Assembly: GCA_033296885.1 (NCBI GenBank)
Contig: MU864112.1
Coordinates: forward strand, 1-19,718
DNA from: Triangularia verruculosa
Taxonomy: Eukaryota > Ascomycota > Sordariomycetes > Sordariales > Podosporaceae
DNA: 19,718 nt
Direction of reading: 5' to 3'
Shown: positions 9,497-17,043 of the stretch, one piece after another
How the letters are laid out: each line of letters begins with the position of its first letter
Numbering within the stretch: position 1 is the stretch's first letter
The notes under the pieces: model-generated
The model's database searches: none
What the model saw: only the letters and a program-made list of their open reading frames with translations
Told to the model about the DNA's origin: nothing
Position numbers and translations under genes: made by a program

Positions 9497-10175
9497 TCAT
9501 GACCCAGAACTCAGCATATGATATGCCATCAAAACAACCAGAATAACCACGACGATCATAACAAACCCCTTGCCCAACATTGCCAGACCAGCACCTCCTG
9601 CACCAGCACTCTGCGCAATGGCAAATGCCGACCCAGCTTGAATCACCACGAGATTACTGTGGATAAAGGCAGCAAGAGAACCTGTCATCAAATGTTCCGC
9701 AATTGTCAGCGTTTGGTAAAGCTAGGTAGGAAGATAGGTGAGCACACGAAAATCTCACCTTTTATCACGCCCAACGGCCCAAACCCTGAAATGGAAAGCA
9801 GCGATGATAAAATAAACCTATGGGCGAGTACCGAAGAAATAACCAGGGCGGCGATGAAAACTACTGTTGGATTGTCGGCCAGCCACTGGAGTATCTGTAA
9901 AACGGGTCAGACTTCGTTAAGTCCAAAGGTTGAGTAGGTAGGGATGACAAGAGGAGTCGGTAACACACCTCACCGGCTTTGTCTACGGCGACTAAATACG
10001 CCTTCTGGAGAGCACTCCAGATGTCAGACATGTCGGGGAGATCAGGCATATTCGGCAGCTCAGGCATGTTGGGGACGTCGGGCCAGTGAATCTCGAGGTT
10101 ATCCATGACGGGTTCTCGCAAGGTCGCCGGTCTGTCAATAATCTTCTCCATGACCAGCTGAGTTGGGATCTTCAT
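9497..10175 (-). CDS. IFI6/IFI27-like (ISG12-type) membrane protein, copy 2, apparently intact
   Basis: Three exons on the minus strand: 10175-9969, 9894-9759 and 9681-9497, giving 175 residues. Introns are 9895-9968 (GTGTGT...TTACAG) and 9682-9758 (GTGAGA...GACAG, branch-like CTGAC). The N-terminal part starts MKIPTQLVMEKIIDR and holds a Pro/Met-rich repeat (PNMPELPNMPDLPDM). A hydrophobic segment (VVFIAALVISSVLA) follows. Then comes the family core SGFGPLGVIKGSLAAF and AGSAFAIAQSAGAGGAG, and a C-terminal hydrophobic helix (FVMIVVVILVVLMAY). The core identifies the IFI6/IFI27 family. Vertebrate members sit in mitochondrial or ER membranes; the fungal role is not known. Splicing restores one frame exactly. 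A TTG 18 bp upstream is in frame but I chose the ATG. Confidence 0.8.
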
Positions 10176-10433
10176 CTTGTCGGGGTTTGTCAATGATATT
10201 GATTGTGCAGTAATTTTTGCTTATGTCGTGTGTGGGTGGAATGCGATCTCGCAGAAGGAAAGAAATATTGCGATTCTCCAACTAGCTGTAGCAGCGATAA
10301 AATAGTCGCAGACAAAAAATAATTGGAACGAGCGACGGATATTGTTCTGGCAAGCAAACTGCCTGTGGTTAACCGCCGGCTCACACGTGTTAATAATAAT
10401 AATAATAATAATTTATTAACGCCCGGCGGCTAG
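10176..10433. promoter_or_regulatory. Upstream region of IFI6/27-like copy 2
   Basis: About 200 bp of non-repeat sequence precede a microsatellite and a family C LTR fragment, so the native promoter is short or replaced. No clear TATA box was picked. The region was judged only by position. Confidence 0.3.
10390..10414. repeat. (TAA)n microsatellite inside an inverted repeat
   Basis: About eight TAA units are bounded by TTAATAA and TTATTAA and further out by CCGCCGG (10373-10379) and CCGGCGG (10423-10429), so the whole could extrude as a hairpin. Confidence 0.85.
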
Positions 10434-10650
10434 TGTGACAAGGGCTGATATTCAGGGCTTAGAACAGTGGTTCAATTGCAGTAATAATCTTCAATGGCCT
10501 CGAAGTCCATAATGAAGAAAAAGAAAAAGACTTGGAATAGTACAGTGATCCTAAACGCGTATTTATCCTCCGTCAAGAGGTCCGTACCCTCCTTACCTCA
10601 GGCCTCTGCCAAGTCCTTCAATATATCACTGAGCCAGTAGGATTCCTTTG
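10434..10650 (-). repeat. Family C LTR fragment, copy 2
   Basis: It starts TGTGACAAGGGCTG and shares TTCAGGGCTT, GAACA, AATAATCTTCA, TGGCCTC, GTATTTATC and CTGCCAAGTCC with the complete copy at 12706. Similarity fades near 10650, so the copy is truncated. On the minus strand this is the 3' part of the LTR. Confidence 0.65.
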
Positions 10651-11340
10651 ATACCCGCCATGCCTCTGATTGACTGCTTCACTTCCATCGGTTGGCTCAC
10701 AACGTGCAGGTCGGTAGCTGTTAGGCCGAGCTGTGGCCTGTTGGCTCTTTGCCGTGTGACAGCTAGGCCGAAAGGGCAACTATTACCGATTGAAGCATAC
10801 ATTCCCCAAGATATGCCCTGATCTCCTTAAAGCCCATGTAAAGTCTATTCTAGCTTATGCACTCTGTTTTACCATTTCTCTACGGATTCTCGTGGGTTAG
10901 TAGGATTGTTAGTAGGCTGGCTTGAAGTCGGTTCTTCAAGTGTTCAACGTCCTATCTTCGGCGGCTGAAGCGGTGCCTGCTGTCCGTAGCACGAGGTGAT
11001 AGGTGTAGGGTCGGTGGAGAGTGAAGGTTGGCCGGTCAGGTATTTTAGTCGGCCTGCGGTTGGTTCGTGTCGAGTCGGCCCGTGGTCATTGCGAACCGAA
11101 GCGTTGCCCGAACGGCCTCGACGTTCGGAGCCCACACGTGTTAAGCGAGGCTGCAAAGCAGGTTGGCCCGACCACGTTGGCCCGACCGCGTTGGCCCGAC
11201 CTTGGTGGCCCAATTTCACTCTCGATGACCATTCGACTGTGTTGGTTACATTTACCGCGACTTGTAGGCCTCAGAGCAGCACGTATCCGCCCAACCACCA
11301 CAACTCACTCCTCATGCTTCTTCTCCGGACCCTCTTCCAA
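10651..11340. other. Intergenic, GC-richer in its second half
   Basis: No gene supported. Open frames at 10944-11344 on both strands are products of high GC and the local repeat, with no family resemblance. Holds a short GTTGGCCCGACC repeat. Confidence 0.4.
11162..11203. repeat. Three tandem 14 bp units
   Basis: Units GTTGGCCCGACCAC, GTTGGCCCGACCGC and a third TTGGCCCGACCTTG follow each other. A related GTGGCCCAA follows. The 3-fold repeat is clear but short. Confidence 0.85.
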
Positions 11341-11692
11341 TTAACTTGCCAAGGAGGCTCCCGAGATCATCGCCACCCCGCCGTCCTGCACAATCCTGTT
11401 CACAATAGCTGCTCCCGCACCTCCAGCCCAGCGCTCTGAAGAATGGCAAAGCTGCTTCCAGCCGCAACATTCCCAATACCGCTATGTATCAATGCGGCAG
11501 AAGACCCTGCTTTAACATCAGCTCATGTCGCCGTCAACTTAGAGCAAAACATCTTACCAGCAGCGACAACCCCCTCGCCGAATCTGGCTAACTACAGCGC
11601 AGGTCCGGTAACAACCCTCGGGGCGAGAACAAAGATCACCCCGCCGATGATGAGAGCTGTCTTCTATAGATTCCAACGGCCCAGATCCTTGC
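11341..11692 (-). pseudogene. IFI6/IFI27-like (ISG12-type) protein, copy 3, broken and 5'-truncated
   Basis: On the minus strand an exon (11692-11558) follows an apparent intron end (TTTACAG). It reads KTALIIGGVIFVLAP and later FGEGVVAAG. A 51 bp intron (11507-11557, GTAAGA...AAGCAG) leads to SSAALIHSGIGNV, AAGSSFAILQSAG. The match to copies 1 and 2 is clear. Damage: TAG codons in the first exon where Trp and another residue are expected, and a one-base loss in the glycine run after LQSAG. In the shifted frame the expected GGAGAAIV continues to a TAA at 11341. The 5' part is missing; a family B repeat begins 62 bp further out at 11754, so insertion probably removed the start. Confidence 0.75.
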
Positions 11693-11753
11693 CTGTAAAC
11701 GATATTAGAAAAACCCCTTTCCGCCAATAACAGCAAAATGATTGAAGTAACTA

Positions 11754-12076
11754 TGTTGAAATACAGCACTTATTTGTGGATTTTACAGTACCTTCTTCTC
11801 TGTGATTTTCAGCACTTGCATCACCAGCAGCACTTGCAGTTGGGAACCACAGCGCTCACAGCGAGCCACAGAGCTTTCTGCCACAGCTGCCAAAATGAGC
11901 CACAGTGAGTCACGGTGCTCTCTGATACAGGATTCTCAACAGATTGAAGCCACGGCAGCCACGGCGTTCTCAACGGGCTCAGGACCACAGCAGCCACAAC
12001 GCTCTCAACGGCCCAGGACCCCGACAGCCACGGTGTGCTTACCCACTGGAATCAATCGAATACGAGTGACTCAACA
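11754..12076 (+). repeat. Family B LTR-like repeat, copy 2
   Basis: It starts TGTTGAAATACAGCAC and ends TGACTCAACA, the same termini as copy 1. The interior is longer because of degenerate repeats. A 35 bp unit with GCAGCCACGGCGTTCTCAAC recurs at 11955 and 11990 and in part near 12024. No target duplication was found. It separates the broken IFI6/27-like copy 3 from the FTA2-like pseudogene. Confidence 0.75.
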
Positions 12077-12700
12077 GACTTACCAGCAATAGAAGCCACC
12101 GTAGCCACTGAACCGATGGAGGTTGTGCAGCGCCGCGATCCACCCGACGGTGTAGTGATCGGGGCTATCTAACTTCTGCATTATGATAGCCAGAATGAAC
12201 CGACAGAGATTTATCATGCCCGAATTTTGCGATCTGTTCGCTCTATTCGCCGTGGCTGGCCCGGAATTTTCGAGACGTTCGGATGCCGTCAGCCTCGCCA
12301 GTTAAAGGCTCGCAAAATTGTGGGACGAGCTTAAAGAGTTTCGGAAGCTCGGCATCCTGGTTCGCGACATTACAATCCACAACTACATTGGAGGGAAGCT
12401 CATCGATTTTAGTCGAGCTTGGACCGTCTATCACCCGCTGTTTGACTGGACCACAGAAAGCCATGTGACGGACCACCTTGAGATGGAGGCCCAAGAGCTC
12501 ATCGATCTCTTGTACACTTGGGCAAAGGTCACTGATCAATCTGGTTTAAACTCCCAAAAGGTCTGAAGCAGCATTCGATGGGCGAGGATGAAAGCAAGGA
12601 CCTCAATCCAGGCTTGTACGACTGGAGAAAGTGGGAAGCCGATCAAGAGGCAGCACAGGTCTTTGTTGATAAGACACTGATTGAGAAGGTAGATGAGTAA
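12077..12700 (+). pseudogene. FTA2-like (protein kinase-fold) pseudogene
   Basis: The frame reads LLHYDSQNEPTEIYHARIL, GWPGIFETFGCRQPRQLKAR, then LWDELKEFRKLGILVRDI, HNYIGGKLIDFSRAWTVYHP and, near the end, NPGLYDWRKWEADQ. GILVRD..IHNY resembles the HRD...N catalytic loop and LIDFS the DFG position of kinase-fold proteins. Fungal proteins annotated as kinetochore Sim4 complex subunit FTA2 carry this kind of C-terminal half. Damage: TAA at 12170, a +1 shift at AAAA 12314-12317, and a second shift near 12548. The frame ends at TAA 12698. The N-terminal half is absent, and a family B repeat ends just upstream. The kinetochore name comes from family annotation and says little about function here. 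Confidence 0.6.
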
Positions 12701-12705
12701 ACAGG

Positions 12706-13337
12706 TGTGACAAGGGCTGGAGTTCAGGGCTTGGAACAACATAGGTTTAATTCATTTTAATAATCTTCAGTGGCCTCAAGATCCTTTGTAGGGAATCCTT
12801 TCGTCCCACTGTTCTGCTCTTCTGCACGTGTATTTATCTCTCAAAGTGGCCCGTGCTTGTGGCGACCTTAGGCATCTGCCAAGTCCAGTGCTTCCCTCTG
12901 ATTATGCACGAGCCAATAGACGGTGCGACCCAACAATGCAACGACCCCACTTTGTAATATTGCGATCGACATCCCAACCGACAACCACCTTACTTTACAT
13001 CACTGTGAGGCCTAAGTTTATAGAAGGTGACTGCTGTAATACTACGTGGTGGAAAGATGGGAATTCGGCCAAGTCCCCAGCGCCAAGACTACCTGGCAGC
13101 TATTTGTCACGATAGAGAGGGCGTAGTAAGTCAAGCTAATACCAATAACCCAGTCTATTGAAGTAATTGTGAGATGAAGAGAAAGGAAAGCTAAGTGTGT
13201 GGCTTGCGAGCCTTGTTCCAGAATATATCCCTGTCGCTTGCTCTTCTCTGATTAGCTGCAGCTCTCTCCACCTACAACCCTAACCCTGCATCTTTGTTCC
13301 GTTGCATCATGTCATCCTTCACTACCAGGCCGTGACA
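12706..13337 (-). mobile_element. Family C LTR, complete copy 3
   Basis: Read on the minus strand it starts TGTCACGGCCTGG and ends CCAGCCCTTGTCACA, 632 bp, with TGTCAC...TTGTCACA style termini similar to family A. Both ends are matched by separate fragments at 10434 (left end) and 8412 (right end), which supports the boundaries. Flanks ACAGG and ACTGT are not a clear target duplication. A block near 13027 (CTGCTGTAATACTACGTGG) recurs at 16183 outside this family. Confidence 0.65.
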
Positions 13338-13346
13338 ACTGTGGTG

Positions 13347-13390
13347 GGCCAAGTTGGTAACTTGGCCTACTTGTAGCTTTTGATAGCAAT
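13347..13390. repeat. Stem-loop followed by a conserved 22-base motif, unit 1
   Basis: A perfect 9 bp stem with a 3-base loop (GGCCAAGTT, GGT, AACTTGGCC) is followed directly by a 22-base motif (13369-13390, starting ACTTGTAGC). The identical 22 bases recur at 13614-13635, again directly after a stem-loop. Confidence 0.8.
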
Positions 13391-13543
13391 GATGGCTCTC
13401 TAGTGCAGTAGTCTAGACTGCTCCATCACAGAGAGCGGGGCCTACTTCTTGACCTTATCGTAAGGAAGTCGTCAGTATACTCTGTTTGAAAGTGTCGCTG
13501 AGGGGCCTGTAAATTAGGTCCTTCAGGTAGGGGAAGCAATTAC
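13391..13543. other. Spacer with unknown repeat
   Basis: No gene. GGCTCTCTAGTGCAGTAGTC near 13394 looks vaguely like a tRNA A box, but no B box follows. Confidence 0.3.
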
Positions 13544-13674
13544 TGTGACGGCGCTGGCGTGCACGTCACCATATATATACCACTGGATTGATCCAAGCCT
13601 GCAAGCTTGGATCACTTGTAGCTTTTGATAGCAATCATAGCAGGTTTGGCGCAGTGGTCTGCCCTGTCGTGACA
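13544..13674 (-). mobile_element. Short 131 bp solo LTR-like insertion with target duplication
   Basis: Termini are TGTGACGG and GTCGTGACA, so on the minus strand it starts TGTCACGAC as family A LTRs do. ATTAC flanks it on both sides (13539-13543 and 13675-13679), a perfect 5 bp target duplication. Inside are a 10 bp stem-loop (13589-13614) and, on its minus-strand downstream side, a TATATATA box. It lacks the family A R-U5 part, so it may be a miniature relative. Confidence 0.8.
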
Positions 13675-13679
13675 ATTAC

Positions 13680-14002
13680 CCAAAGGCTGGCGAGTCTCGG
13701 ACTGCTGTGTGGAATACGACAGCGGAATGGCTGAAGGAAGAAAGAATACAGAGAACTAACCCTGTAATTACAGAAGGGTGATCAACTGTAGAATAGAGCG
13801 TGGTTAACTGTAATGTAGTGGACTGCAAGCACTGAAAGGTACAGTGAACAACCAATTGTATTAACTGACTTAAAGAGAGAAGAAGAAGTGAGAATTCCAA
13901 CATAGTGGGGAGGACCTTCTATAGGTACCTAAGACCCCTAAAAACCTTATCGATCTCGATCCTTGGGAGGTCCTACACTAGTCCTACAGTGGCTTAGATC
14001 GC
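13680..14002. other. Intergenic, nothing recognised
   Basis: No coding frame supported. An imperfect inverted repeat (GGAGGACC near 13909, GGAGGTCC near 13965) is present. Confidence 0.35.
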
Positions 14003-14242
14003 TGGTTGAGTGCGGTTACAGTGGCGAGGACCCAGTGTAAGCTGTGGTTCATTGATGCCCTGTCGTCACCACTGTTCAGGGGTCTAAACTACTGTTCAGA
14101 GGTCCGAAGCCTGAGCCAGTGGGAGCTGTTGAGAGCTGTGGGGAGCCATTAAGAGTCGTTGGGAGCGCTGTGGCAGTTGAGGGCGCCAAAACAATAGCGA
14201 AGCGAGTGCTGGAAATCCATAAACAAGTGCTGTAATTCAACA
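14003..14242 (-). repeat. Family B LTR-like repeat, copy 3, reversed
   Basis: On the minus strand it starts TGTTGAATTACAGCACTTG and ends CCGCACTCAACCA. The interior shares CCACAG and CTCAAC words with the other copies. It lies directly against the NACHT pseudogene, whose upstream part is missing. Confidence 0.7.
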
Positions 14243-14398
14243 TACCCGAATATTAAGTGGCTCGTATCCAGTCGCAATTAGCTGGATATTGAAAAGAATC
14301 TCAACACTGCAACGCAAAAAGTAAACCTACGTCTTAAGCTGAATAAAAGGTTTGTCTCCGCTGCTGTCATTATATATATCGAGTCTAAGATAGATTAG

Positions 14399-14777
14399 TG
14401 TGACGAACCTCTGATCAGAACCTCTGAGAGGGATACTAGTTAAAGGCTGCTTCTGAAGAATAGTTCAGTGTAGCCAAAAGATACACAACAATGATGGATC
14501 AATGTCTCTTATGAACACTAGGTGGTAGGTTCACAGTCTTGTATTGCTTACTGAGGAACTATCTACACTGGCCAGTTCCTCTATATATATAGACTTCTTT
14601 ATCACTTTATCACCAGTGATAATAGTGATAATTATCACCTTTATCACTAATGACTAGGGTGAACTGTCGCATTATCACTAGCTCCGCTAGTGATAATATC
14701 ACCATCTTACTCGGCTAGCTATCCAATGATTGGCTGTGGTGCGCTCCGCGCCCTATCCTTACGTTAGGTTCGTGACA
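14399..14777 (-). mobile_element. Family A solo LTR inside the NACHT relic
   Basis: Termini TGTGACGAAC and GTTCGTGACA are perfect inverted repeats. ATTAG flanks both sides (14394-14398 and 14778-14782). With no internal region, this is a solo LTR left by recombination. On the minus strand the order is: variable U3, TATA box TATATATAG, then a GAGGAACTGGCC part and conserved U5. The host reading frame resumes in phase, as LTR plus one duplication is 384 bp. Confidence 0.95.
14594..14700. repeat. GTGATAA palindrome cluster in the LTR U3
   Basis: At least seven copies of TTATCAC or its complement GTGATAA occur. A perfect 12 bp stem with a 3-base loop (ATTATCACTAGC, TCC) spans 14671-14697. The cores are also GATAA words, the recognition core of GATA factors. 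Confidence 0.9.
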
Positions 14778-15385
14778 ATTAGCTTACGAAGCGGAATAAA
14801 TATAATAAGTATACGCGGGACGCTGTCGTACGCTATTTGGCTACGAATGTATATAGGACCTTCTTGTGGGTAGCGTTGGTCGATTAAAAGCTCGCCAACA
14901 TCTCGGGATAGGAAGCAGAGGAGATATTAACAATATTTCCGCCTAAACTCGATGCATTGCATAAACAGATAAGGGACTAGATAAACAAGTCGAGGTATAC
15001 TGAGCTTCTCTAAAGAATATTAGCTGTCATCTTAGTTGTATATCGACCTATTATATTAAATAAACTACCGGCCCTCGTAGATATGCCCAACTATATCTCT
15101 AGAAATGACAAGGCTCTAACAAAGATTGTAGGGCTTTGCGACTCTTTCCCAACACTTTGCCAACGTACGATATCTTTCATCTACCAATCCGCTAAGGACT
15201 TTCTACTTGGCAACGGTATGCACTAAGATTCACGAGACATTGTTAATTGGGTTTTCTCTTAAGAGAAAGAAGATATACACTATAACGTCTTCTAGGTTAA
15301 CCATCTCCACGACACGATTTCCAATAATAAGATGCCGCAACGTAAGACGCTGGATATAGTCCAAACCTTTTTCGAGCAGAAGTAT

Positions 15386-15485
15386 TGTGACGAACCCCTG
15401 TACAAAACCTCTGAAAGGGATACTCAGTTGAAGGCTACTTCTGACAATTAGATCAGTGCAGCTAAACAGTGCACACAAGATGTCT
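15386..15485 (-). mobile_element. Family A LTR fragment, reversed
   Basis: Starting TGTGACGAACCCC it matches the reversed U5 end of family A (CCTCTGAAAGGGATACT, GAAGGCT..TTCTGA, then GCAGCTAAAC). It stops after about 95 bp where another LTR has inserted. It cuts the NACHT pseudogene on its right. Confidence 0.85.
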
Positions 15486-15847
15486 TGTCACGACCTAAAG
15501 GAATTGTGGGTCCTCGGAGTCGAGAGCCAATAAAGCTCGAAGACGCTTCTATCCAATCATTCGGGAGTAACGCTCGACTAATCAGAAGTGGATCGAAAGA
15601 ATCGATGTTCGATTCTTTCGATCCAGGATAATGGGAGTCTTAGTAGGAAGTCTATATATATGGAGGAACTGGCTAGTTGTAGACAGTTCTATAGTATTCA
15701 ATTCACATCGTGAGTTCTAGGACCAAACACTTACGAGAAACAATTGGTGATCTTTGTTATGTATCCTTTGGCTACACCGAACTGTTATTCAGAAGCAGCC
15801 TTCAACCTAGTATCCCTTTCAGAGGTTCTGATTAGGGGTTCGTCACA
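15486..15847 (+). mobile_element. Family A LTR, copy inserted in a reversed LTR
   Basis: It starts TGTCACGACC and ends GGTTCGTCACA, 362 bp. The TATA box TCTATATATA (15651) and the part after it match copy 1 at 6735. Flanks TGTCT (15481-15485) and CGTCT (15848-15852) are a target duplication differing by one C/T. The U3 holds a perfect 16 bp palindrome (15590-15605 and 15609-15624) with a 3-base loop. It is probably a solo LTR nested into the reversed fragment. Confidence 0.9.
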
Positions 15848-15860
15848 CGTCTCAATATAA

Positions 15861-15985
15861 ACACAGTAAGCAGGGTGAGCAAACTCTGAGCACGGTAAGC
15901 AAACCCTGAGCACGGTGAGCAAGGTCCTGAGCACAGTGAGCAAAGCCTTGAGTACGGTAAGTAAAGCCCTAAGTACGGTAAGTAA
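15861..15985. repeat. 20-21 bp minisatellite, about six units
   Basis: Units of the type GAGCACGGTAAGCAAACCCT repeat with 20-21 bp spacing. Units toward the right carry A/T at positions that are G/C on the left (GAGTACGGTAAGTAAAGCCC), consistent with RIP-type decay increasing rightward. Confidence 0.9.
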
Positions 15986-16614
15986 TAATTAAATCCACCT
16001 AAAACTAGGCTATACTAGAGGTAGACTATAGTAGAGTTATTTCTAGAGCATATACCTATTCCACGGTAATTATTATTAACACTATAAGGGGGCTTTGAAT
16101 AGAAGTTACTAAAAAATAACCCTAATTATATTAATAATGTTAAAACAAGTCCCTGTGAGACCTGTAATTACAGCGGGTTGGCTGCTGTAATACTACGTGG
16201 TGTTGGTTGTGGTGGAATACTGGATTCGGCCAAGTCAACGGCAAAGTCACCTACCCGGCAATCCTCGCCTACCCGGCACCCAGGGAAAGGCTCCACCCAC
16301 TACCTCAGGGCACTTCAAAGGCCTGCATCGGAGGCCTTAGTAGACCAAAATGGCCTATATTTTATATTTAGGCTATTAAGGCCTATATACATGCCCTGTA
16401 CAATTGGTGGAACCCTAACCCTACGATGACCCGCACTTTGGTTATAGGGGGGGCGGTTTGGGTAGACTTTTGTATGGGCGTGAGTCGTTTTTTTGCCAAC
16501 CTCACCAAAATCGGGGTCTTCCAAGCCATACTCTGGCCTATCTGCCCGTCCTGGGGTGCAAAGCCCTGGAAGGCCCTCGGTGGGTATGTGGTAGAGGTCG
16601 AGTGCGAACCCTAC
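15986..16614. other. Spacer with scattered repeat fragments
   Basis: A block around 16181-16240 (GCTGCTGTAATACTACGTGG, then ATTCGGCCAAGTC) recurs at 13027-13077 inside the family C LTR. AACCCTAACCCTA at about 16412 is two telomere-type units. Short palindromes built on GGCCT lie at 16318-16385. The two small open frames here (16178-16429, 16426-16629) show no family features. Confidence 0.4.
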
Positions 16615-16685
16615 TACAGAGTATTATAGTAGACTTTAGAAGGCTATCGCTATAAATATAAAAGGTTACCCACTAATTCTCTGTT

Positions 16686-16710
16686 CTACAGCACCTACCA
16701 GGTGCTGTAG
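16686..16710. repeat. Perfect 11 bp stem-loop inside the inverted-repeat arm
   Basis: CTACAGCACCT and AGGTGCTGTAG flank ACC. The equivalent site in the right arm is partly destroyed by C-to-T type changes. Confidence 0.9.
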
Positions 16711-17043
16711 CCTAGCACCCCAGCAGTGAGCTACAGGTATCCTATGTGACAATTCCGCTACGCTATTAGTGTATTAGCTACAGGGCCCTTAGGCCCGTAT
16801 ATGAGCCATACCTATTTCAATAAAAAATAATTTATATAACGTAGTATTTATATTAAAAATAATTTCAAAATTAGTTTAAATTAAGTAAGTTATTTCGCTC
16901 TAAATATTATTCCTATATCCGAGATTACCGAAAACTTAGAGTAATATATCGAATATTACTTTTCTAATAAGTTTATTTAATTTTAAAAGTTATTTCTAAA
17001 GCGCAACTATTTAATTTAATAAGTATTATAATAAAAATCTTCC

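Larger units (their letters stand above)
14243..15385 (+). pseudogene. NACHT-type STAND NTPase pseudogene, split by an LTR
   Basis: Joined across the LTR at 14399-14777, the frame reads as the C-terminal part of a fungal NACHT domain and what follows. It shows IKWLVSSRN and LDIEKNLN, RFVSAAVIIYIESK, then after the LTR YTRDAVVRYLATN, TFLWVALV (14858), FPPKLDALHKQI, RILAVILVVYRPI, LVDMPNYIS, KIVGLCDSF and QSAKDFLLG (15185-15211). These are landmarks of HET-E/NWD2-like STAND proteins, which act in fungal self/non-self recognition. The P-loop part is absent because a family B repeat abuts at 14242. At least eight in-frame TAG/TAA codons occur at Gln/Trp-like positions. The right end is cut by an LTR at 15386. 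The gene is dead. Confidence 0.85.

Noticed and set aside
10944..11439. Overlapping open frames on both strands
   Set aside because: All frames are open because of high GC and a 14 bp repeat; no domain or splice structure supports a gene.
13641..13668. tRNA gene or tRNA-derived SINE (GGTTTGGCGCAGTGGTC looks like an A box)
   Set aside because: No B box or cloverleaf follows, and the stretch is the terminus of an LTR-like insertion with target duplication.
16405..16425. Interstitial telomere repeat
   Set aside because: Only two CCCTAA-type units; similar AACCCTAACCC words occur inside family C LTRs, so chance or repeat origin is enough.
16178..16629. Small plus-strand open frames of 61-83 residues
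   Set aside because: Short, overlapping, low similarity to anything, and partly made of a repeat shared with 13027.
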